This document shows positions 8,102 through 17,788 of a DNA stretch of 56,700 nucleotides, piece by piece. The stretch is taken from the NCBI GenBank assembly GCA_023228025.1, contig JALOCD010000008.1, positions 1 to 56,700 of the forward strand, read 5' to 3'. The DNA comes from Prolixibacteraceae bacterium. GTDB taxonomy: Bacteria; Bacteroidota; Bacteroidia; Bacteroidales; Prolixibacteraceae. The notes under the pieces were generated by a model that did no database searches, had not been told where the DNA came from, and worked only from the letters and a program-made list of their open reading frames with translations. Each line of letters begins with the position of its first letter. The stretch's first letter is position 1. Both the position numbers and the translations under genes were made by a program.

Positions 8102-10765
8102 TTATTTTAGAATATCATGTTTTAAATTCTTCGATACGATCTGATGTTCACTTCCTAAATCGATGACGGCATTTCCGGTTGATAATTCAATTACTATGGA
8201 ATTAACAATCTCTTTGATCCACCCAGACTCATACTCTAACCCGTCTATCACCTTTAATTTCAGATCATTATTATCAAGGTGAATGATTTTAAAATGAGAA
8301 TTGGCCGAAATCTTGAATGGAGCAATCTTGATAGGAATTGAATTGAGGGTATTGCACTCAACGATTCCATTGCTGTTCTTTATACTTTTTATTTTTTGAA
8401 GGGTTTCAATCAAAACAGGAACAAAACCATTGCCATTGTCAGATTTTTGAAGGTTTAATGCCAATAGACCGGATGTTGTCAGTTGATTCCCCGAATTGGT
8501 TACTGAATTTAAAATGGCTGAAATGTATGCTGTGTTTGGTTCAATTCCAAGCAGTTTCAACTGGTTAAAATGATGCCAAATGCTATTGGTGGCTTTGGGT
8601 AAGGCCTCTTCAGGCGTTTTCTCAAGACCCGTAGTTTGGTAACGGGATCCCACATAACAAAGTCCCTCATTGGTGCCCCTTCTGAAACCTACTGTACCTG
8701 TTCTCTCGTCCTCATTGGAAAGCCTAACGCTCTGAATGTCACCTGATCTTGTAAAATTCACGATGTAGAACAGTTTGGCATCTTCCTCCAGTTGGTCAAG
8801 TCCGCATTTGGAAATCCATTCAATTTCGCCTTGTCCGTTAAACTGAGCAAAGAAAAGATCAGGATGGGATGGGGCTGTTTCCTGAATGATCCCATTGTAT
8901 TCTAATTTTCCACTGAAGGAGCCGGCAAGATAGAACTCATTTTTATCAAGCTGCTTTAATTCCAGACCGAATGCCTTCGCATCCGAATGAAATTTATCCA
9001 TCCAGATTAGTTTGTTGTTTTCATCAAACTTAGCAACGAAAGGCACTTGAACCGAAACAGATTGTTTGATAATTTTCTCTGTCAGGAAGCCCGTTATGTA
9101 GGAGTTTCCATTTTCATCTTTCAGGTAGTCCTTTCCGGCGCCACTCCGTTCAGCGCCAAAAGAGAGGGCTAATTTCCATATTTTATCCTGCTCATTGAAC
9201 GCCTCCGAGGCCTTATGAAGCAGTTTGATCAGGGGCTTTAGCGGATAAAAATCCTTCATCACCAGTCCCAGGGGTGCATTGTCAAAAGTAGGGTCGGCCA
9301 TGGTATAGCTAGTTCCTTTGACCAGGAAATTGTCTCCATCCATGGGTTGATTCAACGATATTGCAACGGAATAAAATCCCGGAAATTCCACCAGCGCTGC
9401 CTTTTGGTTCATCAGTTCACTGATTAGCCAGGCAAACAACAGGGATTTACCCTTATCATTGCCTTCATCCCTGAAGAGCAGTTCTTCAGGAAACATAAAA
9501 CGGTCGTAACCAAACAAATCGTTGTATGGACGATAAGCAAAGGATTTTTGCACAAACTGTTGCAGGAAAGCAGCACCTTCCTCCTTTTTCATTCCGGCCA
9601 AAACAGGTTTAAATTGCTTGAGAAGCGATTCTTTCGACAGGATGGTAAATGGGGTATTGAAACAGATTTCAGGGTCAGTTTGCGGATATTCCTCAAGGAA
9701 TTTTGTCACTTCAGGATTGTATTTCAGATTAAATTCGTACAACCTCTTGTCCCAGTTAAATTGAATTTTCTTAACCGCAACCTCTCCCTGGAAATTTAGT
9801 GATCTATTGATATCCAGGTGAATGCAGCCGATTGCCTCTGAATGATTGTGCGCGTAGGTAGTGATTGGCAGGGTAGCAATCGGTTTGTTTATGTAATAAT
9901 CGAATTCATCAATTCTGACTGATGGAATCCCATAGATGTTACCGGATGTTCTGTACAAAATGGAAGCGCCCAGTTGATTGTATCCAATTTTTACATCAAA
10001 ACCTGAACGGATCATTAACGCCCAATTTAAAAGCGTTGCCCCTGATTCATCGTTTGGATACATCGCATTCGAACAGCTCTTAACCAGTAAAAAATAGCCA
10101 TAGTCATTTAGCCCGAATCTATCCTTGATTGCGGTCAACTGCACGATGAGGTGTTCGCTGTTTCCTGTCGCAAATTTTTTCCAGAAACCGACAATTGCCT
10201 CGCGGTTTATTTGTTGATTTACAGGTAGTACCAATAAACGATCGAAGGTAACTGTGACTGTATTGCCATAAAATTTGAAATTTTGTCTTAACGGATTTGA
10301 GATTACATATTCAGGTTTTCTGATTCCTGGAAGGTTTTCAGGTGCGCCTGAAGATTCTTCATATGGTTGGTCATTGAAATAACAGGGCAAAGATTGTGAA
10401 TTGTGGTAACTGGTCTCCTCAAATTTAAACTGGGGGGCAGGATCAAATTTCTTGGATTTGGGAACATGGATCCCGGGATTTGGAGAAAATTTTTCCCAGT
10501 TTTGTTCCAACAAATCGGTAAAAGCATTGTCCTGTTGGTGGGAAAAATAATGAAATCCGGATTGCAGATAGGGCAAAGGTCTCTGGTTGTTAAGAAGAAA
10601 TTCCCGACTCTCATTAACCCAAATCTCCTTAAAATCTTTGATTGTCTGACCAAAAAGCAGGTTTGGCACGCTGGAAATGCAAAGGCAAAAAATCAAAATT
10701 TTCCGGAAAGAAATTCTTCCTGAAACCTGTTCCATAAGTTCAAAAAATTTATGATTTCCCAACAA
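8102..10765 (-). CDS. Large exported transglutaminase-fold protein without catalytic Cys/His
   Basis: Exported protein of 887 aa; the signal peptide (FRKILIFCLCISSVPNLLFGQ) ends near residue 40. The centre (about 395-525) resembles Bacteroidota transglutaminase-like domains, which usually read DCEDRS, then YPGH, then DPTY. Here the matching stretches are GNDKGKSLLF, FPGFYS and ADPTF, so the Cys and His are gone and only the Asp remains. Two beta-propeller-like strand repeats follow (KFDENNKLIWMDKF and AQFNGQGEIEWISK). The C-terminus is beta-rich and has no clear Por sorting domain. It lies 78 bp upstream of porV on the same strand, hinting at an envelope role. ATG at 10735 is an alternative start. 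Function not known. Confidence 0.7.
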   Translation of the reverse strand: MLGNHKFFELMEQVSGRISFRKILIFCLCISSVPNLLFGQTIKDFKEIWVNESREFLLNNQRPLPYLQSGFHYFSHQQDNAFTDLLEQNWEKFSPNPGIHVPKSKKFDPAPQFKFEETSYHNSQSLPCYFNDQPYEESSGAPENLPGIRKPEYVISNPLRQNFKFYGNTVTVTFDRLLVLPVNQQINREAIVGFWKKFATGNSEHLIVQLTAIKDRFGLNDYGYFLLVKSCSNAMYPNDESGATLLNWALMIRSGFDVKIGYNQLGASILYRTSGNIYGIPSVRIDEFDYYINKPIATLPITTYAHNHSEAIGCIHLDINRSLNFQGEVAVKKIQFNWDKRLYEFNLKYNPEVTKFLEEYPQTDPEICFNTPFTILSKESLLKQFKPVLAGMKKEEGAAFLQQFVQKSFAYRPYNDLFGYDRFMFPEELLFRDEGNDKGKSLLFAWLISELMNQKAALVEFPGFYSVAISLNQPMDGDNFLVKGTSYTMADPTFDNAPLGLVMKDFYPLKPLIKLLHKASEAFNEQDKIWKLALSFGAERSGAGKDYLKDENGNSYITGFLTEKIIKQSVSVQVPFVAKFDENNKLIWMDKFHSDAKAFGLELKQLDKNEFYLAGSFSGKLEYNGIIQETAPSHPDLFFAQFNGQGEIEWISKCGLDQLEEDAKLFYIVNFTRSGDIQSVRLSNEDERTGTVGFRRGTNEGLCYVGSRYQTTGLEKTPEEALPKATNSIWHHFNQLKLLGIEPNTAYISAILNSVTNSGNQLTTSGLLALNLQKSDNGNGFVPVLIETLQKIKSIKNSNGIVECNTLNSIPIKIAPFKISANSHFKIIHLDNNDLKLKVIDGLEYESGWIKEIVNSIVIELSTGNAVIDLGSEHQIVSKNLKHDILK

Positions 10766-10788
10766 TTTTTAGATTATTAAGGTTTTTA

Positions 10789-10796
10789 CAAAGATA
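10789..10796 (-). promoter_or_regulatory. -7 promoter box of the 887-aa protein gene
   Basis: Minus-strand TATCTTTG fits TAnnTTTG and lies 24-31 bp before the ATG. At the correct 19-bp spacing upstream there is TTA rather than TTG, so the -33 element is weak. A separate plus-strand TAAATTTG at 10841-10848 may serve the divergent gene at 10870. Confidence 0.45.
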
Positions 10797-10869
10797 GAGT
10801 TAAAATAGCATTTTTTAATATAAACTGTCCGTTTTATAGCTAAATTTGAGAGGGGTATAATGTGATAAA

Positions 10870-11376
10870 ATGGATTTAATTTTAAAATACCTGAATGTAA
10901 TAGCCATCGCAAGTATCAAATTTTTTTGGGCGACTCCATATGCTTATATGTTTCGGCTCAACCAGATTGAGACCTTTGTGATGATTCAACTTGGAGGGTT
11001 GTTGGGTTTTCTGTTTTTCTATGCCTTTTTCTCATTTCTACTGAAGGAACTCAAATTGCTTTGGCCCTTCATTTATTTTATCACACCCCCAATATTTAAG
11101 GTAAGATTTGAGCAATGGCGTGATACCCGTCGGTACCGTCGGTTAACGGCCAATAAATTTACACGCAGGAACAAAATGATTGCTGCCATACGCCGTAAGT
11201 TTGGCATGCCCGGAATCTTGTTATTGACCCCAATTTTGCTTTCTATCCCCATCGGTGCACTGCTGGGCACCAAATACTTTCACCACAGGAAGAGTTTTAT
11301 CCCATGGATGTTGCTCTCCATTTTTGTTTGGGGAATTGTCTCGGTCCTTTTATTCGGAATTTTTATTCCTCACTGA
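10870..11376 (+). CDS. Small inner-membrane protein, hypothetical
   Basis: Membrane protein of 168 aa with about four hydrophobic segments (near residues 5-22, 32-60, 110-130 and 143-165) and a strongly basic loop between them (RFEQWRDTRRYRRL, RRNKM). The C-terminal RRKFGMPGILLLTP followed by IPIGALLGTKYF resembles the small multidrug-export/DedA-like Bacteroidota proteins, but the likeness is weak evidence for function. Its last 7 bases overlap the 3' end of the convergent gene at 11370. No operon partner. Confidence 0.65.
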   Translation: MDLILKYLNVIAIASIKFFWATPYAYMFRLNQIETFVMIQLGGLLGFLFFYAFFSFLLKELKLLWPFIYFITPPIFKVRFEQWRDTRRYRRLTANKFTRRNKMIAAIRRKFGMPGILLLTPILLSIPIGALLGTKYFHHRKSFIPWMLLSIFVWGIVSVLLFGIFIPH

Positions 11377-11924
11377 CGTTTCAGGCTCTTCAAAATATTT
11401 TTGGCTTTTGAACGCATTCCCGGAGTAAGTTCTTCTTCCAGGATGGATTCTGTTACGTAGATCAACTCAGACTGAAGTTCGGGCAATTTCAGTGAAATAT
11501 TGTGAAGAAGCTGTAAAGAATTTGCCCTAACAGCGATGGCTTCAGAAGGTGACAGCAGTTTGTATAAGGTGTCCACCAGTATTCCTAAACTCTCTTCCGG
11601 TATTTTTTGACTCAGCAGCATCCGGGTGAAATGTCGTTTCAAAGAGCTGCTTTTCAATCTTGTAAGATGATCAATCATCTGTGGAACAAATATTTCCAGC
11701 CTTGACGGATCGGCTTCAGAAACATGGTCTATGACCCAGGCCGCATGCCAGGCCAGTCTTGGATTGTCGCAGAATATCAGGTCATAAATTTCACCAAAGA
11801 GCAGTTCATCTTTCAGAACCATTTCCTTCCAGAGGGATATCTCCTGAATTCCGATTTGTTCCAATCTCTTGCTTAAAATGGTGTCGGGATTATTTATCTT
11901 CCCGGATTGGCTGGAGAAAGTCAT
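11370..11924 (-). CDS. Helical-repeat (HEAT-like) cytoplasmic protein
   Basis: A 184-aa, all-helical soluble protein without signal peptide. Repeated amphipathic helix pairs of about 30-40 residues (NPRLAWHAAWVIDHVSEAD, AIAVRANSLQLLHNISLKL) recall HEAT/ARM-type repeats. The gene starts inside the last 35 bp of ppk1, in another frame, so the two are probably translationally coupled. I know no experimental function; the setting suggests a role connected with polyphosphate kinase or simply shared regulation. Confidence 0.65.
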   Translation of the reverse strand: MTFSSQSGKINNPDTILSKRLEQIGIQEISLWKEMVLKDELLFGEIYDLIFCDNPRLAWHAAWVIDHVSEADPSRLEIFVPQMIDHLTRLKSSSLKRHFTRMLLSQKIPEESLGILVDTLYKLLSPSEAIAVRANSLQLLHNISLKLPELQSELIYVTESILEEELTPGMRSKAKNILKSLKRQ

Positions 11925-13935
11925 AGAATTCCAGTTGAGAAGTTAACGGAGGGAAAGTATCCTGATTATTGATTTGGTTTGACAATTTATTGTCCAATAT
12001 TCGGGCTGAGGTATTGTCTTTCCATTGCAGATCCAGAAATCCTAAAAGTTCCTTCTTCATCTCCGGATCATAGATGGGAACAGAAACCTCAACGCGCCTG
12101 TCGAGGTTTCGGGTCATGAGGTCGGCTGATGAGATGTACATATTTTCTTTTCCACCGGCATAGAAGTAATAGATTCTTGAATGTTCAAGGTACCGGTCAA
12201 TAATTCCTATGGATGGAATGGAGTAATTATCTTCAACTGAAGTGGAGACCATGGCAAGCATACCCCGGACATTGATTCGAACATCAACGCCGGCTTTGGC
12301 TGCATCGCATAATTTACCGATGATTTCAAGATCAACCAGGTTATTGCATTTAATGGAAATGGCTGCTTTCTGCCCATTTTTAGCAGCCTGTATCTCTTGC
12401 CTGATCATCTGGATCATTTTGTACCGCATGGTGAATGGTGATACCAGCAGGTGATGGTACCTACCAATTTTGTAGTTTTTGGAGAAAAATTCAAAAACTT
12501 TAGATACCTCTTTGGCGATAGCCGGATTTGCAGTCCAGAGCATCTGGTCTGAAAAGACTTTGGAGGTGATTTCATTAAAATTTCCTGTACCGATACAGGC
12601 ATAATTGATCACCTCCTTCTCCTCCTTTCGCGAAATCAGACAAAGTTTTGAATGGACCTTTAAGCCGGGAACACCCAAAATAACTTTAACCCCTTCGCGG
12701 GTTAAAAGATTGCCCCATTGAATATTATCCTGTTCATTAAATCTTGCCCTCAATTCCAGAATAACCGTCACCTTCTTCCCGTTTCGGGCAGCATTGATCA
12801 ATGCATGGATCACATTTGAATTCTTGGCCATACGGTAGGCGGTCATTTTTATCTCGGTCACCTTTGGGTCGATGGAGGCTTCCCTCAAAAGATCGATAAA
12901 ATGGTAGAACGATTGATATGGGAAATGAAGCAGAATGTCCTTTTTGGCAATGGCGGATAGAAAGGGCTCTCCCTGATGGATATCAGGATGTGGCAGCGGA
13001 CTATAGGTCTTGTAATAGAGGTGCTTTTTTCCAATGGAGGGGAATCCCATAAAATCTTTGAAATTGTGTATCCGGGAACCGCCAATGATCACATCATCAC
13101 GGTCGAAGTTGAGCTTTTTGAGAAGCAGGGCCAAAAAATTCTCAGGAATCTCTTTGTCGTGCACAAACCGGACCAACTCGCTGTTGCCTCTTTTTTCGAG
13201 ACTCTTCGACAGAATTTTCACGTAGCCTTCCGCCACATCATCGTCCAGATCAAGTTCCGCATCCCTGGTAAGTTTGACAATGTATGAGTTGATCGTCTTA
13301 AAACTAAACATGTAAAAGATGTCCTTCAGTTCATATCGGATGACATCTTCCAGCAAAATTATGTGCCTTTTATCATCGTTTGAAGGCAAAATAACAAACC
13401 TCGGGAGCAGGTCAGTCGGTACTTCAATCAGGGCATACTCCTCTTTTTTAGATTTGGTCATGACGACGGCCAGGTAAATGGCATCGTCGTTCAGGGAGGG
13501 GAGTGGTTGGTTCTTCTTGATAATCACTGGCATGATGCGCGGACGAACCTCCTCTTTAAAAAATGCAGTGACATATGTTCCCTGTTCAGTTGTCAGTTGG
13601 CTTTCGTTGATGATGAAAATGTCCTCTTCGGCAAGATCTTTCAACAATTGACCATATATTCGCTCAAACCACTGGCTTTGCGCGACAACCGTTTGCTCAA
13701 TCCGGTCCAGGATCGCGGCAGGCAGTTCCCCATCCGCAAGTACCAGATTGTCAATGGTAGCAAGTCTGCGTAAAATGGCCACCTTAATTCTGAAAAATTC
13801 ATCAAGATTGTTCGAGTATATCCCAAGAAATTTGAGCCGCTCAATCAATGGCACCTCTTTTTTCGATGCTTCCTGGAGCAGCCGCTCGTTGAAGGAAAGC
13901 CAACTGAGTTCTTTGTTGCGGGTTATGTTGTTCAT
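11890..13935 (-). CDS. ppk1: Polyphosphate kinase 1
   Basis: Reversibly transfers the gamma-phosphate of ATP to make long-chain polyphosphate; membrane-associated cytoplasmic enzyme. 681 aa is the normal size. The N-terminal helical domain begins NKELSWLSFNERLLQEA and NNLDEFFRIKVA. The catalytic phospholipase-D-like domains carry ELRARFNEQDNI, the phosphoryl-accepting His in GLKVHSKLCLI, and a second site in RYHHLLVSPFTMR. The C-terminus has MTRNLDRRVEVSVPI. Its ATG overlaps the stop of the TPR gene in the form TAATG (13933-13937), and it overlaps the downstream helical-repeat gene, so the three form one coupled operon driven from the promoter near 16220. Confidence 0.97.
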   Translation of the reverse strand: MNNITRNKELSWLSFNERLLQEASKKEVPLIERLKFLGIYSNNLDEFFRIKVAILRRLATIDNLVLADGELPAAILDRIEQTVVAQSQWFERIYGQLLKDLAEEDIFIINESQLTTEQGTYVTAFFKEEVRPRIMPVIIKKNQPLPSLNDDAIYLAVVMTKSKKEEYALIEVPTDLLPRFVILPSNDDKRHIILLEDVIRYELKDIFYMFSFKTINSYIVKLTRDAELDLDDDVAEGYVKILSKSLEKRGNSELVRFVHDKEIPENFLALLLKKLNFDRDDVIIGGSRIHNFKDFMGFPSIGKKHLYYKTYSPLPHPDIHQGEPFLSAIAKKDILLHFPYQSFYHFIDLLREASIDPKVTEIKMTAYRMAKNSNVIHALINAARNGKKVTVILELRARFNEQDNIQWGNLLTREGVKVILGVPGLKVHSKLCLISRKEEKEVINYACIGTGNFNEITSKVFSDQMLWTANPAIAKEVSKVFEFFSKNYKIGRYHHLLVSPFTMRYKMIQMIRQEIQAAKNGQKAAISIKCNNLVDLEIIGKLCDAAKAGVDVRINVRGMLAMVSTSVEDNYSIPSIGIIDRYLEHSRIYYFYAGGKENMYISSADLMTRNLDRRVEVSVPIYDPEMKKELLGFLDLQWKDNTSARILDNKLSNQINNQDTFPPLTSQLEFYDFLQPIREDK

Positions 13936-16184
13936 TACTTCTTAAAAGAGGTTTGGTCCTTTTCCAGGGAATATCTGAGCTGATCGAGCATAATTGGAAC
14001 ATCTTCAGGATCGACACCTTGATTGATCAGGTGTTCCAAATCCTCCTCAAAGGCATCCATAAATTCTTTTTCAGACATTTCGGCGTCATTGATGCTCTGC
14101 ATGTAATAATCCAGGGCTATTTTTCTATTCCCCAAACACCATTGGACATGCCCCATGTTCATTAAATCGAACTTATTGGGAGAATCATCCACCAGTTTAC
14201 TGAAATAGTTTTCAGATTGTTGTTTCTTTCCTACCAGGAGTGAACACCAACCGATGGGTCTCCATACTTTCTTGTTTCCCGGAGAGAGATATTCGACCTT
14301 GAAATAGGATTTTAATGCTTCATCATATTGTTTAAGTTCCATCCGGCAATGGCCGATGGAGATGTGAATGGCCAGATTGTCAGGTTCGAGCGCAACTGCC
14401 TGGATATAATATTGCAGGGCGAGATCCGGCTTTTTTAGATGCCTGTAGCAGAGGGCAATTTTTTTGTGGTTCCAGGTGCGGTTTTGATTGTAGAGATCTG
14501 CCTTAAGGTAATAGGAGAGTGCAAGTTCGTAATTCTCCATCTTCTGATAACAGTAGGCAAGCTTCTGAATTAATTCGGCCTCGTCATCATCGTGCAATAA
14601 CAAAATATATACCTCAGCTGCTTCAGGATAATATTCTTTGGCGAAGTAAAATTCAGCTATATTTCTCATCAACTGCGTCTCCTCACGCAAAAGGTCGCGA
14701 AAAACAGATTTGTTGTGGAAATCGAACGACCAGGAGAAGATGTCAATAAACCCTTCACGTTGTGGATGAAGTTTGCAGAAACGGTACAAATCCCTTATGT
14801 ATTGCCCGGATATGGCTTCTGCTTTTTTATCATGGGAAATGATTTCATCCTCACTTTCTGCCTCAAGCAGTTGATCAAACTCAGCCGACATATTGTCGAA
14901 CATCATTTTTTTGTACTCTGCCGGAATGGTTTGCATGCTAAAGCAGAAGGAGTATTTGTCTGAATTGCACAATACAGGTGTTTTGAGCAAGAGATCGAAC
15001 AATTTTTGATTGACCTGCAGATCTTCATTGGCAGAACTTCTGATCAAATCGGGATGATGGGAGTAAAATGGAACGAACCAGTTGGTAAGTTCACCAAAAA
15101 ACGTGAAATTTTTCAGATTGGCGAAGGAGGTCATGAAGATATCCGCGCCCTTCATCTGCATCTCGCTCAACTCCTCCATTTTGTCCATAAATCCGGGAGA
15201 ATCTTTCAGAATATCACGCCATTCAGGGTTTTTGTCCTCATTCAGGCCTTCTCCCAGCATGGCCTCAAGGCTCAATTTATTGCGCAAGTTTGGACTTAAT
15301 TTCATCATCTCTGGAAGAATTTCATCCTGGAGCTTGCGTTGGATCTTTTCAGTCTCCTTTGATCCGATCAGCTGCAAAATAATCTTTTCAAGATGTTGCC
15401 TGAATGATTTTTTTTCACTCATCAGGGCCAAACGGGCGGTAATGGCCGGGAATAGGAAGATCCTTTTGTCGTAGTGATAAAGTGTAATCAGCAAACCTGT
15501 CAATGCCCGCTGATTCACCTCTTCCTGGTCTGATTCGTATCCTTCGAAGAGAAGCATAATCTTCTGTTCGTCAAATAGATGCAACTGACCAAGGGTGATG
15601 GAAGATATCAAAAAGGCTTTTTCGTATCCGGGAATATGCTGATTTTGAAGAAAACCATTAAAGGAATTGACCTCTTCGTGCGAAAGTCTGTTTTTAAACC
15701 AGTAATGATAAAACAGATTGATTAGCTTTTGGTGATGTCTCTCCTCCTCTGGTTCGTATTTTTTGTCAGTTGTTGGAACTTCGATAAGTGACCGAAGCTC
15801 ATTTTCCAGGTGGAAGGATTCAAGCTGGGAAAATTGCTCAGCAATGTTATCAAGGACTATGCGGACAAATCCTCTTTTTTTCTGATACTCCAGGGAGGCA
15901 GAGAATTTCATTTTCAGTGCATCTGCGCAACCATCCGCCAGTTCGAAGGCAGAGATCAAAATGTGCTGATATATTTTCTGTCTTTCAGGATCTTTTATTC
16001 CTTCGACGGTATATTTCAGCATGAAACGGTAGTTCTGTTCCAGTTCCAGTTGCTGGGCGCCAAACTCACCCAGGCCATTGGCTGTGATGATACGATCAAG
16101 CAGATCGAACGCAGGCTTCAGTTTTCTATCCGAAAGCAGCTGACAAATCGAATCATGACTATTTTTAATATCTGTCTCTTTCAT
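13935..16184 (-). CDS. Tetratricopeptide-repeat protein
   Basis: Cytoplasmic protein of about 749 aa. The first 500 residues are helical and unlike anything I recognise. From roughly 510 to 700 there are about six TPR units (for example YYPEAAEVYILLLHDDDEAE, LALSYYLKADLYNQNR, LALQYYIQAVALEPDN, YDEALKSYFKVEYLSPGN). TPR arrays bind other proteins, so a scaffold role is likely. The start is set at 16184 (MKETDIKNSH) because the upstream ATG at 16217 lies inside the -7 promoter box, so a transcript from that promoter could not contain it. First gene of an operon with ppk1. Confidence 0.85.
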   Translation of the reverse strand: MKETDIKNSHDSICQLLSDRKLKPAFDLLDRIITANGLGEFGAQQLELEQNYRFMLKYTVEGIKDPERQKIYQHILISAFELADGCADALKMKFSASLEYQKKRGFVRIVLDNIAEQFSQLESFHLENELRSLIEVPTTDKKYEPEEERHHQKLINLFYHYWFKNRLSHEEVNSFNGFLQNQHIPGYEKAFLISSITLGQLHLFDEQKIMLLFEGYESDQEEVNQRALTGLLITLYHYDKRIFLFPAITARLALMSEKKSFRQHLEKIILQLIGSKETEKIQRKLQDEILPEMMKLSPNLRNKLSLEAMLGEGLNEDKNPEWRDILKDSPGFMDKMEELSEMQMKGADIFMTSFANLKNFTFFGELTNWFVPFYSHHPDLIRSSANEDLQVNQKLFDLLLKTPVLCNSDKYSFCFSMQTIPAEYKKMMFDNMSAEFDQLLEAESEDEIISHDKKAEAISGQYIRDLYRFCKLHPQREGFIDIFSWSFDFHNKSVFRDLLREETQLMRNIAEFYFAKEYYPEAAEVYILLLHDDDEAELIQKLAYCYQKMENYELALSYYLKADLYNQNRTWNHKKIALCYRHLKKPDLALQYYIQAVALEPDNLAIHISIGHCRMELKQYDEALKSYFKVEYLSPGNKKVWRPIGWCSLLVGKKQQSENYFSKLVDDSPNKFDLMNMGHVQWCLGNRKIALDYYMQSINDAEMSEKEFMDAFEEDLEHLINQGVDPEDVPIMLDQLRYSLEKDQTSFKK

Positions 16185-16214
16185 TTGGTACACTGCTTCA
16201 ACCGCAATGTTAAT

Positions 16215-16245
16215 CAAAACTACCTATAAAAAGTTCTTTTTCAAA
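16215..16245 (-). promoter_or_regulatory. Promoter of the TPR-ppk1 operon
   Basis: On the minus strand TTTG (16242-16245) and TAGTTTTG (16215-16222) are separated by exactly 19 bp, matching the Bacteroidota -33/-7 consensus at both boxes and in spacing. Transcription would start near 16209. This decides the start of the TPR gene. Confidence 0.7.
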
Positions 16246-16246
16246 A

Positions 16247-16350
16247 TGACGAATGGAGAATGGACAAAGGAGGACTAGGATGACGGGGAAGACTGGGACG
16301 AAGAGGGAGAGACGGAATGACTGAGAGACTGTACGACGGAAGGAAACCAA
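16247..16350 (+). repeat. Purine-rich degenerate tract
   Basis: About 100 bp, strongly purine-biased on the plus strand, with GAC spaced every 6-12 bp and phrases such as GAATGGAGAATGG and GACTGAGAGACTG. It sits just upstream of the ppk1 operon promoter. Similar degenerate tracts occur at 20368-20405, 27700-27760, 31157-31200 and 34584-34616. Confidence 0.4.
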
Positions 16351-16393
16351 TTTTTGGTCAGAACTGATATTCTGCTTTTGAAAGAAGATATTT

Positions 16394-16511
16394 GGAAGCT
16401 ATGTGCAGAGGCTGATTACTGGTCCCGAATCCTCGGGATCAAGCCGAAAAGTAGCCCGAGCGGAAAGATACCCACCGAAAACCACCGCTGCCGAACTTGA
16501 CGGGTAGCTGA
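16394..16511 (-). repeat. attC-like hairpin element, copy A
   Basis: A 118-bp imperfect palindrome beginning next to the stop codon of the redoxin gene (minus strand). It aligns almost end to end with copy B at 17789-17900. The ends are inverted (AGCTA against TAGCT), an inner arm reads ACTTGACGGG, and the last ~60 bp (AGCGGAAAGAT, CCGAAAACCACCGCTGCCG) are nearly identical between copies. The combination of terminal inversions, a long imperfect stem, and a position directly 3' of a gene resembles integron attC recombination sites. Canonical GTTRRRY core sites are not clear. Confidence 0.65.
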
Positions 16512-17768
16512 TTACCACCCGTTATTCATTAGTCCATAGATACTTTCATTAATATCCGCTCCCATTTCTGGTCCGCTATAACCATTAATTATTTTGTTTA
16601 TTCTAGTGTCTTTGTCCACTACAATGACCTTTGGGTATGATTTAAGACCGAGAGCATTTGCAATATTATCGTTTCCGATTAGGATTTCGAAAGGAATATT
16701 CTCTTTTTTTGAATATTCTTTAATGCGTTCAATCTTATCAACAAGGTTAATATAATAGAACCTGATCTTCTTATTATCTTTAAAATTGAGGTATGATTTT
16801 TTCAATTCCGTTGAGACTAGTACACAGGGAGCGCATCCAATATATCCAAATTCAAGTATCGAAATTTGTCCCTTTAAAGAACTTAACGAAAACAAATCGT
16901 TATTTACTGACAGTAAGTTCAAACTTGGAAGATAATCGCCTTTTTTTAATTCTTTAATCTCGTTTATTGTATGCTTGGAATTAACCTTTTCAGTTAGATT
17001 AAAGTTGAATAATTCATCTGACAACGGCTCATTAATATGTAGCTTATTTATTTGAAATGAGCATGCTTGGTCAATTTGTGGTTCTCCGTCAACCGCTCTT
17101 TTAAAATGAGTATGCAGATAAACCGGAAAATATGTGTTTTTATCTATTGCAATTCTTTCTGTATTTGAATAAACTGCGTTAAATTTCGGGGTATCTCCAT
17201 GCTTTTCATTCTGGATCATAAAGCAATCTATATCTCCTATAATTGTATCTGATAGCAATGTAATTTCTCCAATTAACCAGGAATTTTGTCTCATGTTAAA
17301 AATTGAGTCAGATAAAAACAGTCTGTCTGAATAGAAACTTACATTACCAATTAGTTTATTAAGAACAATGTCAATAGTGAAATTTGATTTGACCTGTTTT
17401 GCCGGATTCACCACAATTGCACTGTCTTTTTTCATGAAGTACGTTAGTTGTTGTCCATTATAAAATGATTGATAGCTCATATCATTTAGCAAATCTTCCA
17501 TATTATCTGTAATATTCCAACCAATAACAGAATCATTCTTAGCTCTTTTTAGGTAAAATTTGTCCAAATAGCTAGTTGTTAATAGATCAGAATTTGGAGT
17601 TGGCGAACCAATATTAAAGCTTAACTCTCCACTAAGTGTTTCAGTTTGTTTTATGGATTTTAATGATTTGCTTAATATATTTTCCACAGTTTGTCTTTCC
17701 TGACAATTATAGAGTCCAAAGCTTAACAGCAACAAAAATAATAACGTAAAGAGTCTCATAGTCTGCAA
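16512..17768 (-). CDS. Thioredoxin-domain lipoprotein (redoxin family)
   Basis: Predicted lipoprotein of 418 aa: signal peptide with lipobox LYNC (Cys ~22). Residues ~25-275 form a beta-rich domain of the kind that precedes redoxin domains in Bacteroidota. Residues ~285-415 form a TlpA/AhpC-like thioredoxin fold with the active-site CxxC in GCAPCV and the cis-Pro region SYPKVIVVD. It should act in the periplasm as a thiol reductase or oxidase. The gene is AT-rich compared with neighbours and is bracketed on both sides by attC-like elements, as in a gene cassette; it was probably acquired horizontally. Partner proteins unknown. Confidence 0.85.
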   Translation of the reverse strand: MQTMRLFTLLFLLLLSFGLYNCQERQTVENILSKSLKSIKQTETLSGELSFNIGSPTPNSDLLTTSYLDKFYLKRAKNDSVIGWNITDNMEDLLNDMSYQSFYNGQQLTYFMKKDSAIVVNPAKQVKSNFTIDIVLNKLIGNVSFYSDRLFLSDSIFNMRQNSWLIGEITLLSDTIIGDIDCFMIQNEKHGDTPKFNAVYSNTERIAIDKNTYFPVYLHTHFKRAVDGEPQIDQACSFQINKLHINEPLSDELFNFNLTEKVNSKHTINEIKELKKGDYLPSLNLLSVNNDLFSLSSLKGQISILEFGYIGCAPCVLVSTELKKSYLNFKDNKKIRFYYINLVDKIERIKEYSKKENIPFEILIGNDNIANALGLKSYPKVIVVDKDTRINKIINGYSGPEMGADINESIYGLMNNGW

Positions 17769-17788
17769 TTATAATGGTTGGTAACGTA

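Noticed and set aside
8102..10765. PorU sortase, expected near porV
   Set aside because: No C25 peptidase His-Cys motifs and no sorting domain; the centre is transglutaminase-like instead.
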